Shown here: positions 11,796-20,184 of the stretch, in pieces
Layout: every line of letters begins with the position of its first letter
Position numbering within the stretch: position 1 is the stretch's first letter
Assembly (NCBI GenBank): GCA_019916065.1
Contig: CM034236.1
Coordinates: forward strand, 56,324,690 to 56,388,689
Direction of reading: 5' to 3'
DNA: 64,000 bases
From: Vitellaria paradoxa
Lineage: Eukaryota > Streptophyta > Magnoliopsida > Ericales > Sapotaceae
The notes under the pieces: generated by a model
What the model was told of the DNA's origin: nothing
Seen by the model: the letters and a program-made list of their open reading frames with translations, nothing else
The model's database searches: none
Made by a program: the position numbers and the translations under genes

Positions 11796-14742
11796 CCTCT
11801 CTGCTCCACAGTTTCATAAGCTGAAAAACAGAGAACACTTAGATCTCTATGGAACATGCCTATGTGAGCTGGTGCATATGCAAAAACGACTACTGTTACC
11901 GCCATTACATTCTTTACGGCATGAAGGGGGGAGGGGGGAAGACATAAGTAATCAAACCACAAAATGTGGAAAACCTTAAAAAAGTATTCTTTCCACATGG
12001 GCAAATCTTTAGAACTTTGCAGTGCTCTGTTCTCAATATCACGATTACCTTTAAACTAATAGTAGTTATTACGTTTTCGATTACATCAATGATTCCCTGC
12101 CATTTGAACAATAAAAAAAAATACCCGTTCAACAATAATAGGGGAATCCTAAGTCCTCACTAAACCTGCATGACGTTGGAGTCATCTATCATAATAAATA
12201 TATCTAGCAGCATTCTATAGAGAATTCTTCTGATATCTTGATTTCTTAAAAGTTAGAATGGTGCCTTCATAAAAACCACTGGATGATCCACTAAAATTTC
12301 TAAGCAAATTGCAGTTGAGACGTTATACTTTCAGTAACTTTGTATGAATTTGAATAAGCTTAATTACTTGACGGAACAACACCACCCTGAATACCTACCA
12401 CTGGCTCTCAATTCGTATACCCTTGCAGAGTCTAACCCTCTTGTCTATTGTATGTTGTAGTTTTGCACAAGCAGGGTGATCTGGCGTCATGATTCCAACA
12501 CAAACGAGAAAAAATCTGCTGGCAATTCCGTCTTTTTCTTCTGTAGCTTTGTCCCCACAACACCAAATGAAGTTGAGATGCCAGTGAGTAAAACTCCTTG
12601 GGTGATTTCGTCGTTACCAAAAAAAAAGAAGTTAAGATGCCACTCGGTGGACAGTGGCTGTCTGTGACTAGTGGGGTTGGCCCCCAAAAAATTTTTAAAG
12701 TTTTATCTAAATTCTATTCCTTTTAATTTTCAACAAGAAATTAAAAAAAAAAAAAAAAGTAGAGGGTTGCCTCCTTCAAAAATCAATAAATTTTAGGTTA
12801 GTCCTTCGAGAAATTTAAATAACTTTATTCAACTTTTTTTCTTAACAAGATGTCTGGGTGCCTGTATCAATTAATAGAACAACACACGTACACATAAAAA
12901 AAAAAAAGAGTAAAAAGCCACCATGACACAGATGTTGACAAAGCCAAAAGGTCACAGCAAAGAAACGGACCTTTCTTGCGTAGGCACAAGATCGCACCAA
13001 CCCAAGGACTGCCTAATGAAACCAAATTTGATAAATATATAACAAATGAAAAAGACCATTTTTTTAATATTTTATCCCCCCCCCCCCCCCACCACCACCA
13101 AAAGGAAAAAAAAATGATCAAAGCTTAAGGAAAACCATAATAATAATAATAATAATAATAATGACTGGGAAACAAGTTGCTGGGTGATATGTTTGTTTCT
13201 TACCGAATAACAGTGACGTAGTAATTATCTCAGTCCCGTGATTTAATGCCCAAGCACTTGGTTTTAGAGAGGGAATGTGGGAGACAAATGGGGGTAGGGG
13301 GTTAAAAAAAAAAAAGAAGAGAAAAATAGAAAAATTGGCCGCTCGGAGTGGCGGGATGTGGTTCCTTTTGGGGAGAACCAAAAATCTCTCCTTTTCTTCG
13401 TGATTTTTGGCGCTGAGAAACAGAATGTGGCTTTTAGCAAGGGAAAAAAGAATGAGGGTAGAAAGAAAGGATATAAGTGTGGAGGCTGAGGTCGTCGGAT
13501 ATGGAGGAGAACAAGTGAAAGTGTCGCCGGCGGTGGGCGAGTGAGTCGATATGCTTAGAGATGGTGGAGGGGAGAAGAAGACTGCCTAGGAAACTCCGCT
13601 ATGTAACCCAAATTCTTTTTCTACAAAAGTAAAGTAGTAGCTGAAATTTTATAGGCAAAAAAAAAAGTTAAAGTAATAGCTGGAATGACATGGAAAAATT
13701 ATTGATTGGTTTAAAATGATAGGCTGACAATTTTGGCTCCGTTTGAAACTCTCTCGTATAAAATAAAATTTTATAAAATTTTATAAATATAAATTATAAA
13801 ATAATAAAATTTAAATTTTTTATTCACATATAAATTACAAAATATATATTTTTATAATTTTATTTTATTTTATATATTTCTATACAATTCTAAACACACC
13901 TAAACGTCGTTTCGGTTTTGTACGCTCTCGGGCCCTGGTTGTGCGTTCTGCGAAGAAAAAAATAATAATAATAAGAAATATTAGTTGAGAGAGAGAAATT
14001 ATAATATTATTTTTCTGTTTATTTATAAGCTTAAAAAAATAAAAATAACTTTCTTTATTTTTATTTGTGAATTGAGAAGAAATTAAAAGAAAAAATACAA
14101 ATTATTACTTTATCATTAAATCTTTTAAGGAATTTGAAGATTTTCAATTTATTTAATTCTAAGATATATTTATAATTTTATTTTTTTCTCTAATTTATGG
14201 ACAAACATGTTATTTTAAAATTTTCATTAATTCACTTTTCTCATATCTACCTTTCCTTTCACTGTTGGGAGGATAAAATTTTAAAATTTTAACACTCACT
14301 TTTTTTTTCCATTTATTTTCATTTCTTTTCTTTTTTTTTTAAAAAAACTCATAAATAAATGACATATTCTAAAGTATTTTATTTCCCATTCTTTTCTTCC
14401 CATTTCACTCTATTCAAATGAACCGTTGGACTTTATAAGTTCTATGAATGTGTAACTAGGACTTTGAATTTTATATCACATTTACTCAGACCCACTTTGT
14501 TATATTTTTTTTATCTAAAAAATAATTCTTTTTACTAATTTAATGCTATAAAATTATTTTTATACCTTTAATATTAATTAAAAATTTCATAACAAAAAAA
14601 TTAATATTAAAGTGCTAATATAAAAAAGTTTACAAAAAAAATTATAGATCAATTGCAACGTAATTTTTATTAAAAAAAAAAAACGCGATATCATAATAGA
14701 AATATCCTTTTATGAATACTAAGTGTATAAAAATAATTTTAT
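11274..14742. repeat. Tandem segmental duplication, copy 2 (about 3469 bp)
   Basis: Second head-to-tail copy of 7813-11273. Net length differs by about 8 bp, through homopolymer and (TAA)n changes (for example the (TAA) run at 13137-13161 is longer here, and the C-run at 13076-13090 is C15 against C13). The right end is defined by loss of similarity after TTTTAT at 14742, immediately before the Copia target duplication at 14744-14748. The presence of unrelated flank beyond shows that the original right boundary lay here. Confidence 0.92.
12432..13300 (-). pseudogene. Relic of third WAT1 gene (exons 5-7), copy 2
   Basis: Duplicate of the relic at 8971-9830, with the same three degraded exons in the same order: exon 7 remnant near 12523-12620, exon 6 remnant near 12927-13021 (reads VGAILCLRKKGPF), exon 5 remnant near 13200-13261 (reads PSAWALNHGTEIITTS). 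It inherited its disabling lesions from copy 1 and has added small indels. No coding potential remains across the exons. Confidence 0.72.
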
Positions 14743-14743
14743 A

Positions 14744-14748
14744 ATATT
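14744..14748. repeat. Target site duplication, left
   Basis: ATATT directly before the 5' LTR. An identical ATATT at 20180-20184 directly follows the 3' LTR. A 5-bp duplication is what Copia integrase leaves. The uninterrupted target would read TTTTATAATATTAAATTAG. Confidence 0.9.
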
Positions 14749-14956
14749 TATTAGAAGATATTAATATTATTAGTATTATAATTAGTATTATTGAGTTTTC
14801 CTTTCTTAGGTTGATAGCCTTAATTAGCTGTTCTTCCGTTTCCTATTCTGAGTTGTATTGTTTCCTATTTTAATTGTAACCTTCGATTATAAATAAGAGT
14901 GCTTGGAGAGGGGAATTATTATTCACTCTTCAATTCTTTATTTTGGTTTTCTAACT
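14749..14956 (+). repeat. 5' LTR (208 bp)
   Basis: Begins TATTAGAAGATATTAATATT and ends TTTTGGTTTTCTAACT. Its right end is fixed by the primer-binding site that follows directly and by loss of similarity beyond the same point at the 3' LTR. It contains a TATA box at 14888-14895 and the presumed transcription start and polyadenylation region. Confidence 0.95.
14888..14895 (+). promoter_or_regulatory. LTR TATA box
   Basis: TATAAATA about 60 bp before the LTR end, in the usual place for a Copia LTR promoter. The same octamer recurs in the 3' LTR at about 20111-20118, from which readthrough toward the 3' flank of UVH3 would be possible. Confidence 0.7.
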
Positions 14957-14969
14957 TGGTATCAGAGCC
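14957..14969 (+). other. Primer-binding site (tRNA-iMet)
   Basis: TGGTATCAGAGCC, complementary to the 3' end of plant initiator tRNA-Met and the standard Copia primer site. It starts on the base after the LTR, which supports the LTR boundary. Confidence 0.93.
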
Positions 14970-15021
14970 AAAAATAATCAAAGAGAGAGGCGCACTACTG
15001 TTTCTCTCCGGCGACTTCTCC

Positions 15022-15307
15022 GGCGACTTCTCCGGCGACCGGAGCAACCGGCCGACGGTCCCCAGAGGCTCGCCCTCCACCGGCGATCACAACCCTAGAA
15101 GGGTGTTGCCAGACGCCGCCGCCGTGGCGGCCTGACTGCTCGCGTCAGCCCCCCCACGCGCACCGGCGACTTCTCCGGCGACCGGAGCAACCGGCCGACA
15201 GTCCCCAGAGGCTCGCCCTCCACCGGCGATCACAACCCTAGAAGGTTGTGGCCAGACGCCGCCGCCGTGGTGGCCTGATTGCTCGCGTCAGCCCCCCACG
15301 CGCCAAG
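15022..15307 (+). repeat. Two 143-bp GC-rich tandem units in the Copia leader
   Basis: Units begin at 15022 and 15165, each opening GGCGACTTCTCCGGCGAC and closing near CACGCGC. A smaller CTCCGGCGACTT unit is repeated within about 15006-15042. The segment is strikingly GC-rich compared with the rest of the window. It lies upstream of gag in the untranslated leader. A short frame at 14899-15135 crosses it, but nothing supports its being a protein. Confidence 0.9.
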
Positions 15308-15704
15308 ACATCTCCGGCGCGTGTGGGCGCGTGACTCACCGGCCGACCACCGGCTTCTTCGACGGCGGTCGCATGGCCTGAGCGGACGTCCGCCGGTGGT
15401 TGCCCTTGTCATCGGATGATCGCAGATGTACCTGTTCCAGTTTTGTCTGTGCTAGTTTTGTCCGGCTACTGTTGTTGCTGCTGCTGTTCGATCTGATGAT
15501 GCTGCTTCTGTGTTGTTCGTTCTGCTAATGCTGTGCTGCTGAGTTCGTTTGATTTGGATTGTTGTCTTGCTGGTTTCGTCTAATTAATCTCGTCTGTTAC
15601 CGTGCCTTTACCAGTTCCGCTGCCATTGGTGGTTGTTGTTGCTGTTCCATCCAATTGGTATTTTTTTTTTTTTTTTTTTTGTTTGTTAAGGCCTTTGTCC
15701 TGTT

Positions 15705-18700
15705 ATGGCGAAATCAGAAGATCAACCCTTCAATCCAACTGTCTTTCTCAAAGCTGATGATGTTCCTCGCTCTATTACACCCAAGAAATTGAATGGGGAC
15801 AATTACTTGGGTTGGGCACATGCAGTTAAAACTTTTCTCCGGGGCAAGAACAAACTCCAATATATTACCGATGAAGCACCTCCTTCAACGGACCCTACGT
15901 ATTCTGTATGGATGAGTGAAGATGCAATTGTTATGGGCCTTCTCTGGCATAGTTTAGAGGACTCTGTTGCCACCACTGTTGAATTTTGTGATTCTTCTAA
16001 ACGGATATGGGAGTGTCTCGCTGAGTCCTATTCTCAGAAAAGCAATGTTTCTAGAGTGTATGAGTTATACGAGCAGATGTTTTCAGCCAAACAAGGTGAC
16101 AAATCTCTTTCTGAATATTATAGTCACTTAAAAAGTTTGTGGGAACAATTGTTGCAATATCGTCCCTTTAGTACAGACTTGATACAGCAGAAGAAATATT
16201 GGGAAGAATTTATGATAGCCAACTTTCTATCTGGCTTAAATCCTTCCCTCCGAGGATTCAAGGATCAAATTTTAGCAAGCGAGACATTGCCCACTGCAGC
16301 TAGTGCTTACTCTCGTATCCAGCGCTCTTCCTTGGGTAATCGATCCTCCACTCCTGATAATACAACCTTACCTACAGATTCTTCTGCTCTAGTTAGCCAG
16401 CATAATCGTGGGGGGCCGTCTCGTGGTTCCCGTGGTGGACGAAACACTCGTGGTGGTTCTAGAGGTGGAGGACGATCTTCTGGAAACAAGGGAGACCGCA
16501 AGTGTGATCATTGTGGTGGAACAAATCACACTGAACCCTATTGTTGGAAGAAGTATGGTAAACCAGAACAGGCACATCATGTCAAAGATAATGGTCCTAC
16601 ACAGTCTTCAGCGACTCCAATCAGTACTCCCACATCTGATTCTCAGGAGACATACACTCTGAGTTCATCTCAGCTCCAAGAGCTCATTCAGTCGCTACGG
16701 GTGTCTACTCCTTCTACCTCTACTGCTACTTTGGCAAACTCAGGTAACCCTGCTCTTGTGGCTTCTAGCTCTCCCTCCTGGATCATTGATTCAGGAGCCA
16801 GTTCACATATGTCTGGTAATTCTTCCTTATTCTCTAATCTTCGTTCTCTTAATCATAAGATAGTGTTAGCCGATGGGTCATCTCGTCCTGTGTCTGGTAG
16901 AGGGACTCTTCGTCCTTCTTCTTCTCTTCATTTAGACTCTAGTCTTTATGTTCCTCAGTTTCCTTTTAATTTACTCTCTGTCAGTCAATTAACTCGATTG
17001 TTAAATTGTTCAATAACTTTCTTTGCAAATTCTTGTGTCTTTCAGGATCTCAAGACGAAGAAGACGATTGGTTCGGGGCATGAGAAGGATGGTCTTTACT
17101 ATCTCGATTGTCCTTCCCTTCCAGCACATTCGCCTTCTATTGCTCTCCGCACTTCTCTCTCTCCTCTTCAGTGGCATCGACGTCTCGGTCATCCGTCCTT
17201 GGCAAGATTGAAACTTATTGTGCCAAATTTGAGTCATGTGTCTAGTCTAGATTGTGAGGCTTGTCAGTTTGGCAAGCATCACCGTAGTACCTTTTCTAGT
17301 CGTAGTAATATTCGTGAGTCAGAGCCTTTTCGTGTCATTCATACTGATGTTTGGGGACCTTCCCGTGTTAAAAGTATCAATGGATTCCTTTATTTTGTTC
17401 TATTTATTGATGATTCTTCTCGTATGACTTGGATTTTTTTAATGAAACAAAGAACTGATTTACCCTCTATCATTTCTCGTTTTTACAATGAAATTTTCAC
17501 CCAGTTTGATAAGAGGATCAAAATACTTCGATCTGATAATGCATTAGAATATGTTCAATCTGCTGTTGATCAATTTTGTCTTGAAAAGGGCATTATCCAT
17601 CAAACAACCTGTCCTCGTACTTCTCAGCAGAATGGTGTTGCTGAACGTAAACACCGTCATATTTTAGATGTTGCTCGCACCTTATTATTTCAAATGAATG
17701 TTCCTAAACCCTTTTGGGCCGATGCTGTTCTTACAGCTTGTTATCTTATTAACAGAGTCCCTACACCTGTCTTGTCCAATCAATCTCCCTTTTCTGTTCT
17801 CTATCCTGACCGGTCACCTTTTTCTCTTCCTCCTCGTGTTTTTGGATGTGTTGCCTTTGTTCATAACCTTGATCCTGGCCTTGATAAATTATCCCCTCGT
17901 TCTCGCAAGTGCATCTTTTTGGGGTACTCCCGTACACAAAAAGGCTATCGATGTTATCATCCTGCTTCTCGTCGTTATTTTGTCAGTGCTGATGTCACTT
18001 TTTTTGAATCCACAGCTTTCTTCTCTTCTGATGGCAATGCTTTGTCCTCTGACCTTATTTCCCGTGAGGGGGCGTCGTCTCCTACTCTTCCAGCTCCCAT
18101 TTCTTCCGTATATATTCCTTTGCCTACACAATCGCCCCTTGATTCCACCACTACACCCATACCCGCTTCTCCTGTGGCTCCTAGTCTTCCCCTTATTCCT
18201 CCTCTTCCACAGGTATATCAGCGCGATCGTGATAGGAAGGTGATCCTCTCTTCTCCAACTGATTCTGATTCTTCGTCCGCAGATCCTGCTCCCTCATCTG
18301 ATTTGCCTATTGCATTACGGAAAGGTACACGCACTTGCACCCAACATCCACTTGCTAACCATGTGTCCTATCATCGTATTTCATCGTCTCTTTTCTCGTT
18401 TGTTTGTGCCTTGTCTTCTGTGTCTGTTCCATCCTCTTATATGCAGGCCTTATCCATTCCGGGATGGAAACATGCTATGGATGAAGAGATGAATGCTCTC
18501 CATCTGAATCAGACGTGGGAACTCACCACTCTGCCTCCTGGCAAGCAGACGGTTGGTTGTCGCTGGGTTTACACTGTTAAGTATCTTCCTGATGGGACTG
18601 TTGAACGCCTCAAGGCTCGTTTGGTGGCCAAAGGCTACACCCAAACTTATGGTGTGGACTACACTGAGACCTTTTCTCCTGTTGCTCGCCTGAATTCTGT

Positions 18701-19964
18701 TCGTATCCTCCTTGCAGTCGCAGTTAGTCGTCATTGGCCTTTGCATCAGCTTGATATTAAAAATGCATTTCTTCATGGTAACCTTCAAGAAGAAGTCTAT
18801 ATGGATCAACCACCTGGTTATTCTACTCCAGGCAATAATCATTTGGTCTGTCGATTGCGGCGTGCTCTTTATGGATTGAAACAATCTCCTCGCGCATGGT
18901 TTGATCGTTTCAGCTCTGCTCTTATTGAAGTTGGTTTCTCACGCTCTTCTGCTGATCATTCTGTCTTTTGTCGTCATACTTCTTATGGCACTATTATTGT
19001 CATTGTGTATGTTGACGATATTATTCTCTCGGGTGATGATGCTTCTGGTATTGTGGCTTTAAAACAACATCTTGCTCGTCAGTTTCACACAAAGGATCTC
19101 GGAGGCCTTCGGTATTTTTTGGGCCTTGAAATTGCTCGTTCTGCTCAGGGACTCTCAATTTGTCAACGTAAGTATGTTCTGGATTTACTCTCTGAGACTG
19201 GTCTATTAGGTGCTCGCCCTGCAGACACGCCTATGGATTCCTCTACTAAATTGGATACTTCTTCTGGTACTACTTTTTCGGATGTCAGTCGTTATAGACG
19301 TCTGGTGGGCAAATTGATTTACCTAACAGTCACTCGTCCTGATATCACTTATGCTGTTGGGGTTGTTAGCCAATTTATGCATGCTCCTCGTACTCCTCAC
19401 TTTGAAGCTGTTTGTCGAATCCTGCGCTATTTGAAACAGTCTCCTGGTCGTGGTCTTCTTTATCGCCCATCTTCCTCACTCACTGTCACTGGCTATAGTG
19501 ATGCCGATTGGGCTGGGAGCCGTACTGATCGTCGTTCGACTTCTGGGTATTGCACCTTTGTTGGGGATAATTTGGTTACTTGGCGCAGTAAGAAGCAGCA
19601 TGTTGTTGCTCGTTCGAGTGCCGAAGCTGAGTATCGTGCTATGGCTCATACTGCAGCTGAGATGCTTTGGGTTCGCTCTCTACTATGTGACTTTGGGGTT
19701 GATGTTCCTTTGCCTATGCCTATGCACTGTGATAATCAGGCTGCCATCTTTATTGCCAACAATCCTGTCTTTCATGAACGCACCAAGCATATTGAGGTTG
19801 ATTGTCACTTCATTCGTGATTTACTAATGCGACGACAATTAAGTACTCCTTTTGTTCGGTCGTCGTCCCAACTGGCCGATCTTCTCACTAAGCCACTATC
19901 TCGTCCTGCCTTCCTCAATTTGTCTTCCAAGCTGGGGATTTTTGATATGTATGCTCCAGCTTGA
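15705..19964 (+). CDS. Copia gag-pol polyprotein (1419 aa), intact
   Basis: Polyprotein for retrotransposition: particle formation, maturation, reverse transcription and integration. ATG at 15705, stop TGA at 19962-19964, no frameshift or internal stop. Domains in order: gag (about 1-230, with LNGDNYLGWAHAVKTFL near the start); basic Gly/Arg-rich stretch; CCHC zinc knuckle C267-C270-H275-C280; aspartic protease with DSGASSH at 362-368; gag-pre-integrase WHRRLGHPSL; integrase with the triad D548, D611, E647 (35 residues between the last two); reverse transcriptase from about 920, with YVDD at 1102-1105; RNase H with DADWAG near 1266 and HCDNQAA in the C-terminal quarter. It ends in a typical LADLLTKPLSRPAF tail. 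Length and single-frame layout are normal for plant Copia. All catalytic residues I can check are present, so activity is plausible but unproven. Confidence 0.97.
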   Translation: MAKSEDQPFNPTVFLKADDVPRSITPKKLNGDNYLGWAHAVKTFLRGKNKLQYITDEAPPSTDPTYSVWMSEDAIVMGLLWHSLEDSVATTVEFCDSSKRIWECLAESYSQKSNVSRVYELYEQMFSAKQGDKSLSEYYSHLKSLWEQLLQYRPFSTDLIQQKKYWEEFMIANFLSGLNPSLRGFKDQILASETLPTAASAYSRIQRSSLGNRSSTPDNTTLPTDSSALVSQHNRGGPSRGSRGGRNTRGGSRGGGRSSGNKGDRKCDHCGGTNHTEPYCWKKYGKPEQAHHVKDNGPTQSSATPISTPTSDSQETYTLSSSQLQELIQSLRVSTPSTSTATLANSGNPALVASSSPSWIIDSGASSHMSGNSSLFSNLRSLNHKIVLADGSSRPVSGRGTLRPSSSLHLDSSLYVPQFPFNLLSVSQLTRLLNCSITFFANSCVFQDLKTKKTIGSGHEKDGLYYLDCPSLPAHSPSIALRTSLSPLQWHRRLGHPSLARLKLIVPNLSHVSSLDCEACQFGKHHRSTFSSRSNIRESEPFRVIHTDVWGPSRVKSINGFLYFVLFIDDSSRMTWIFLMKQRTDLPSIISRFYNEIFTQFDKRIKILRSDNALEYVQSAVDQFCLEKGIIHQTTCPRTSQQNGVAERKHRHILDVARTLLFQMNVPKPFWADAVLTACYLINRVPTPVLSNQSPFSVLYPDRSPFSLPPRVFGCVAFVHNLDPGLDKLSPRSRKCIFLGYSRTQKGYRCYHPASRRYFVSADVTFFESTAFFSSDGNALSSDLISREGASSPTLPAPISSVYIPLPTQSPLDSTTTPIPASPVAPSLPLIPPLPQVYQRDRDRKVILSSPTDSDSSSADPAPSSDLPIALRKGTRTCTQHPLANHVSYHRISSSLFSFVCALSSVSVPSSYMQALSIPGWKHAMDEEMNALHLNQTWELTTLPPGKQTVGCRWVYTVKYLPDGTVERLKARLVAKGYTQTYGVDYTETFSPVARLNSVRILLAVAVSRHWPLHQLDIKNAFLHGNLQEEVYMDQPPGYSTPGNNHLVCRLRRALYGLKQSPRAWFDRFSSALIEVGFSRSSADHSVFCRHTSYGTIIVIVYVDDIILSGDDASGIVALKQHLARQFHTKDLGGLRYFLGLEIARSAQGLSICQRKYVLDLLSETGLLGARPADTPMDSSTKLDTSSGTTFSDVSRYRRLVGKLIYLTVTRPDITYAVGVVSQFMHAPRTPHFEAVCRILRYLKQSPGRGLLYRPSSSLTVTGYSDADWAGSRTDRRSTSGYCTFVGDNLVTWRSKKQHVVARSSAEAEYRAMAHTAAEMLWVRSLLCDFGVDVPLPMPMHCDNQAAIFIANNPVFHERTKHIEVDCHFIRDLLMRRQLSTPFVRSSSQLADLLTKPLSRPAFLNLSSKLGIFDMYAPA

Positions 19965-19971
19965 GGGGGCG
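19963..19971 (+). other. Polypurine tract
   Basis: GAGGGGGCG, overlapping the gag-pol stop codon and abutting the 3' LTR at 19972. It is the expected primer for plus-strand DNA synthesis. Confidence 0.85.
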
Positions 19972-20179
19972 TATTAGAAGATATTAATATTATTAGTATT
20001 ATAATTAGTATTATTGAGTTTTCCTTTCTTAGGTTGATAGCCTTAATTAGCTGTTCTTCCGTTTCCTATTCTGAGTTGTATTGTTTCCTATTTTAATTGT
20101 AACCTTCGATTATAAATAAGAGTGCTTGGAGAGGGGAATTATTATTCACTCTTCAATTCTTTATTTTGGTTTTCTAACT
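19972..20179 (+). repeat. 3' LTR (208 bp)
   Basis: Reads identical to 14749-14956 along its full length by eye, including the TATA box and the terminal CTAACT. Followed by the ATATT target duplication at 20180-20184. Confidence 0.95.
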
Positions 20180-20184
20180 ATATT

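Larger units (their letters stand above)
14749..20179 (+). mobile_element. Complete Ty1/Copia LTR retrotransposon (5431 bp)
   Basis: Full-length element: 5' LTR 14749-14956, primer-binding site 14957-14969, GC-rich leader to 15704, single gag-pol frame 15705-19964, purine tract 19963-19971, 3' LTR 19972-20179, flanked by ATATT duplications. The LTRs are the same length (208 bp) and read as identical, so insertion is recent. Domain order gag, protease, integrase, reverse transcriptase, RNase H identifies the Copia superfamily (integrase before RT). Every catalytic motif is present, so it may be autonomous. LTR ends are TA...CT rather than TG...CA. I do not assign a named lineage. It inserted between the WAT1 cluster and UVH3, disrupting no recognised gene. 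Confidence 0.96.

Noticed and set aside
12867..13121. Short minus-strand frame as a new small gene
   Set aside because: Its only recognisable part (VGAILCLRKKGPF) is a WAT1 exon 6 relic. The rest is translated poly-C and AT-rich DNA.
14899..15135. 78-codon frame across the 5' LTR and Copia leader as a host gene
   Set aside because: It begins inside the LTR and translates the GC-rich tandem repeat, with no protein family resemblance.
17698..18243. 181-codon open frame inside the Copia pol gene, another phase
   Set aside because: It is an out-of-phase shadow of the integrase region. The hydrophobic composition is caused by the pyrimidine-rich codons of the real frame.
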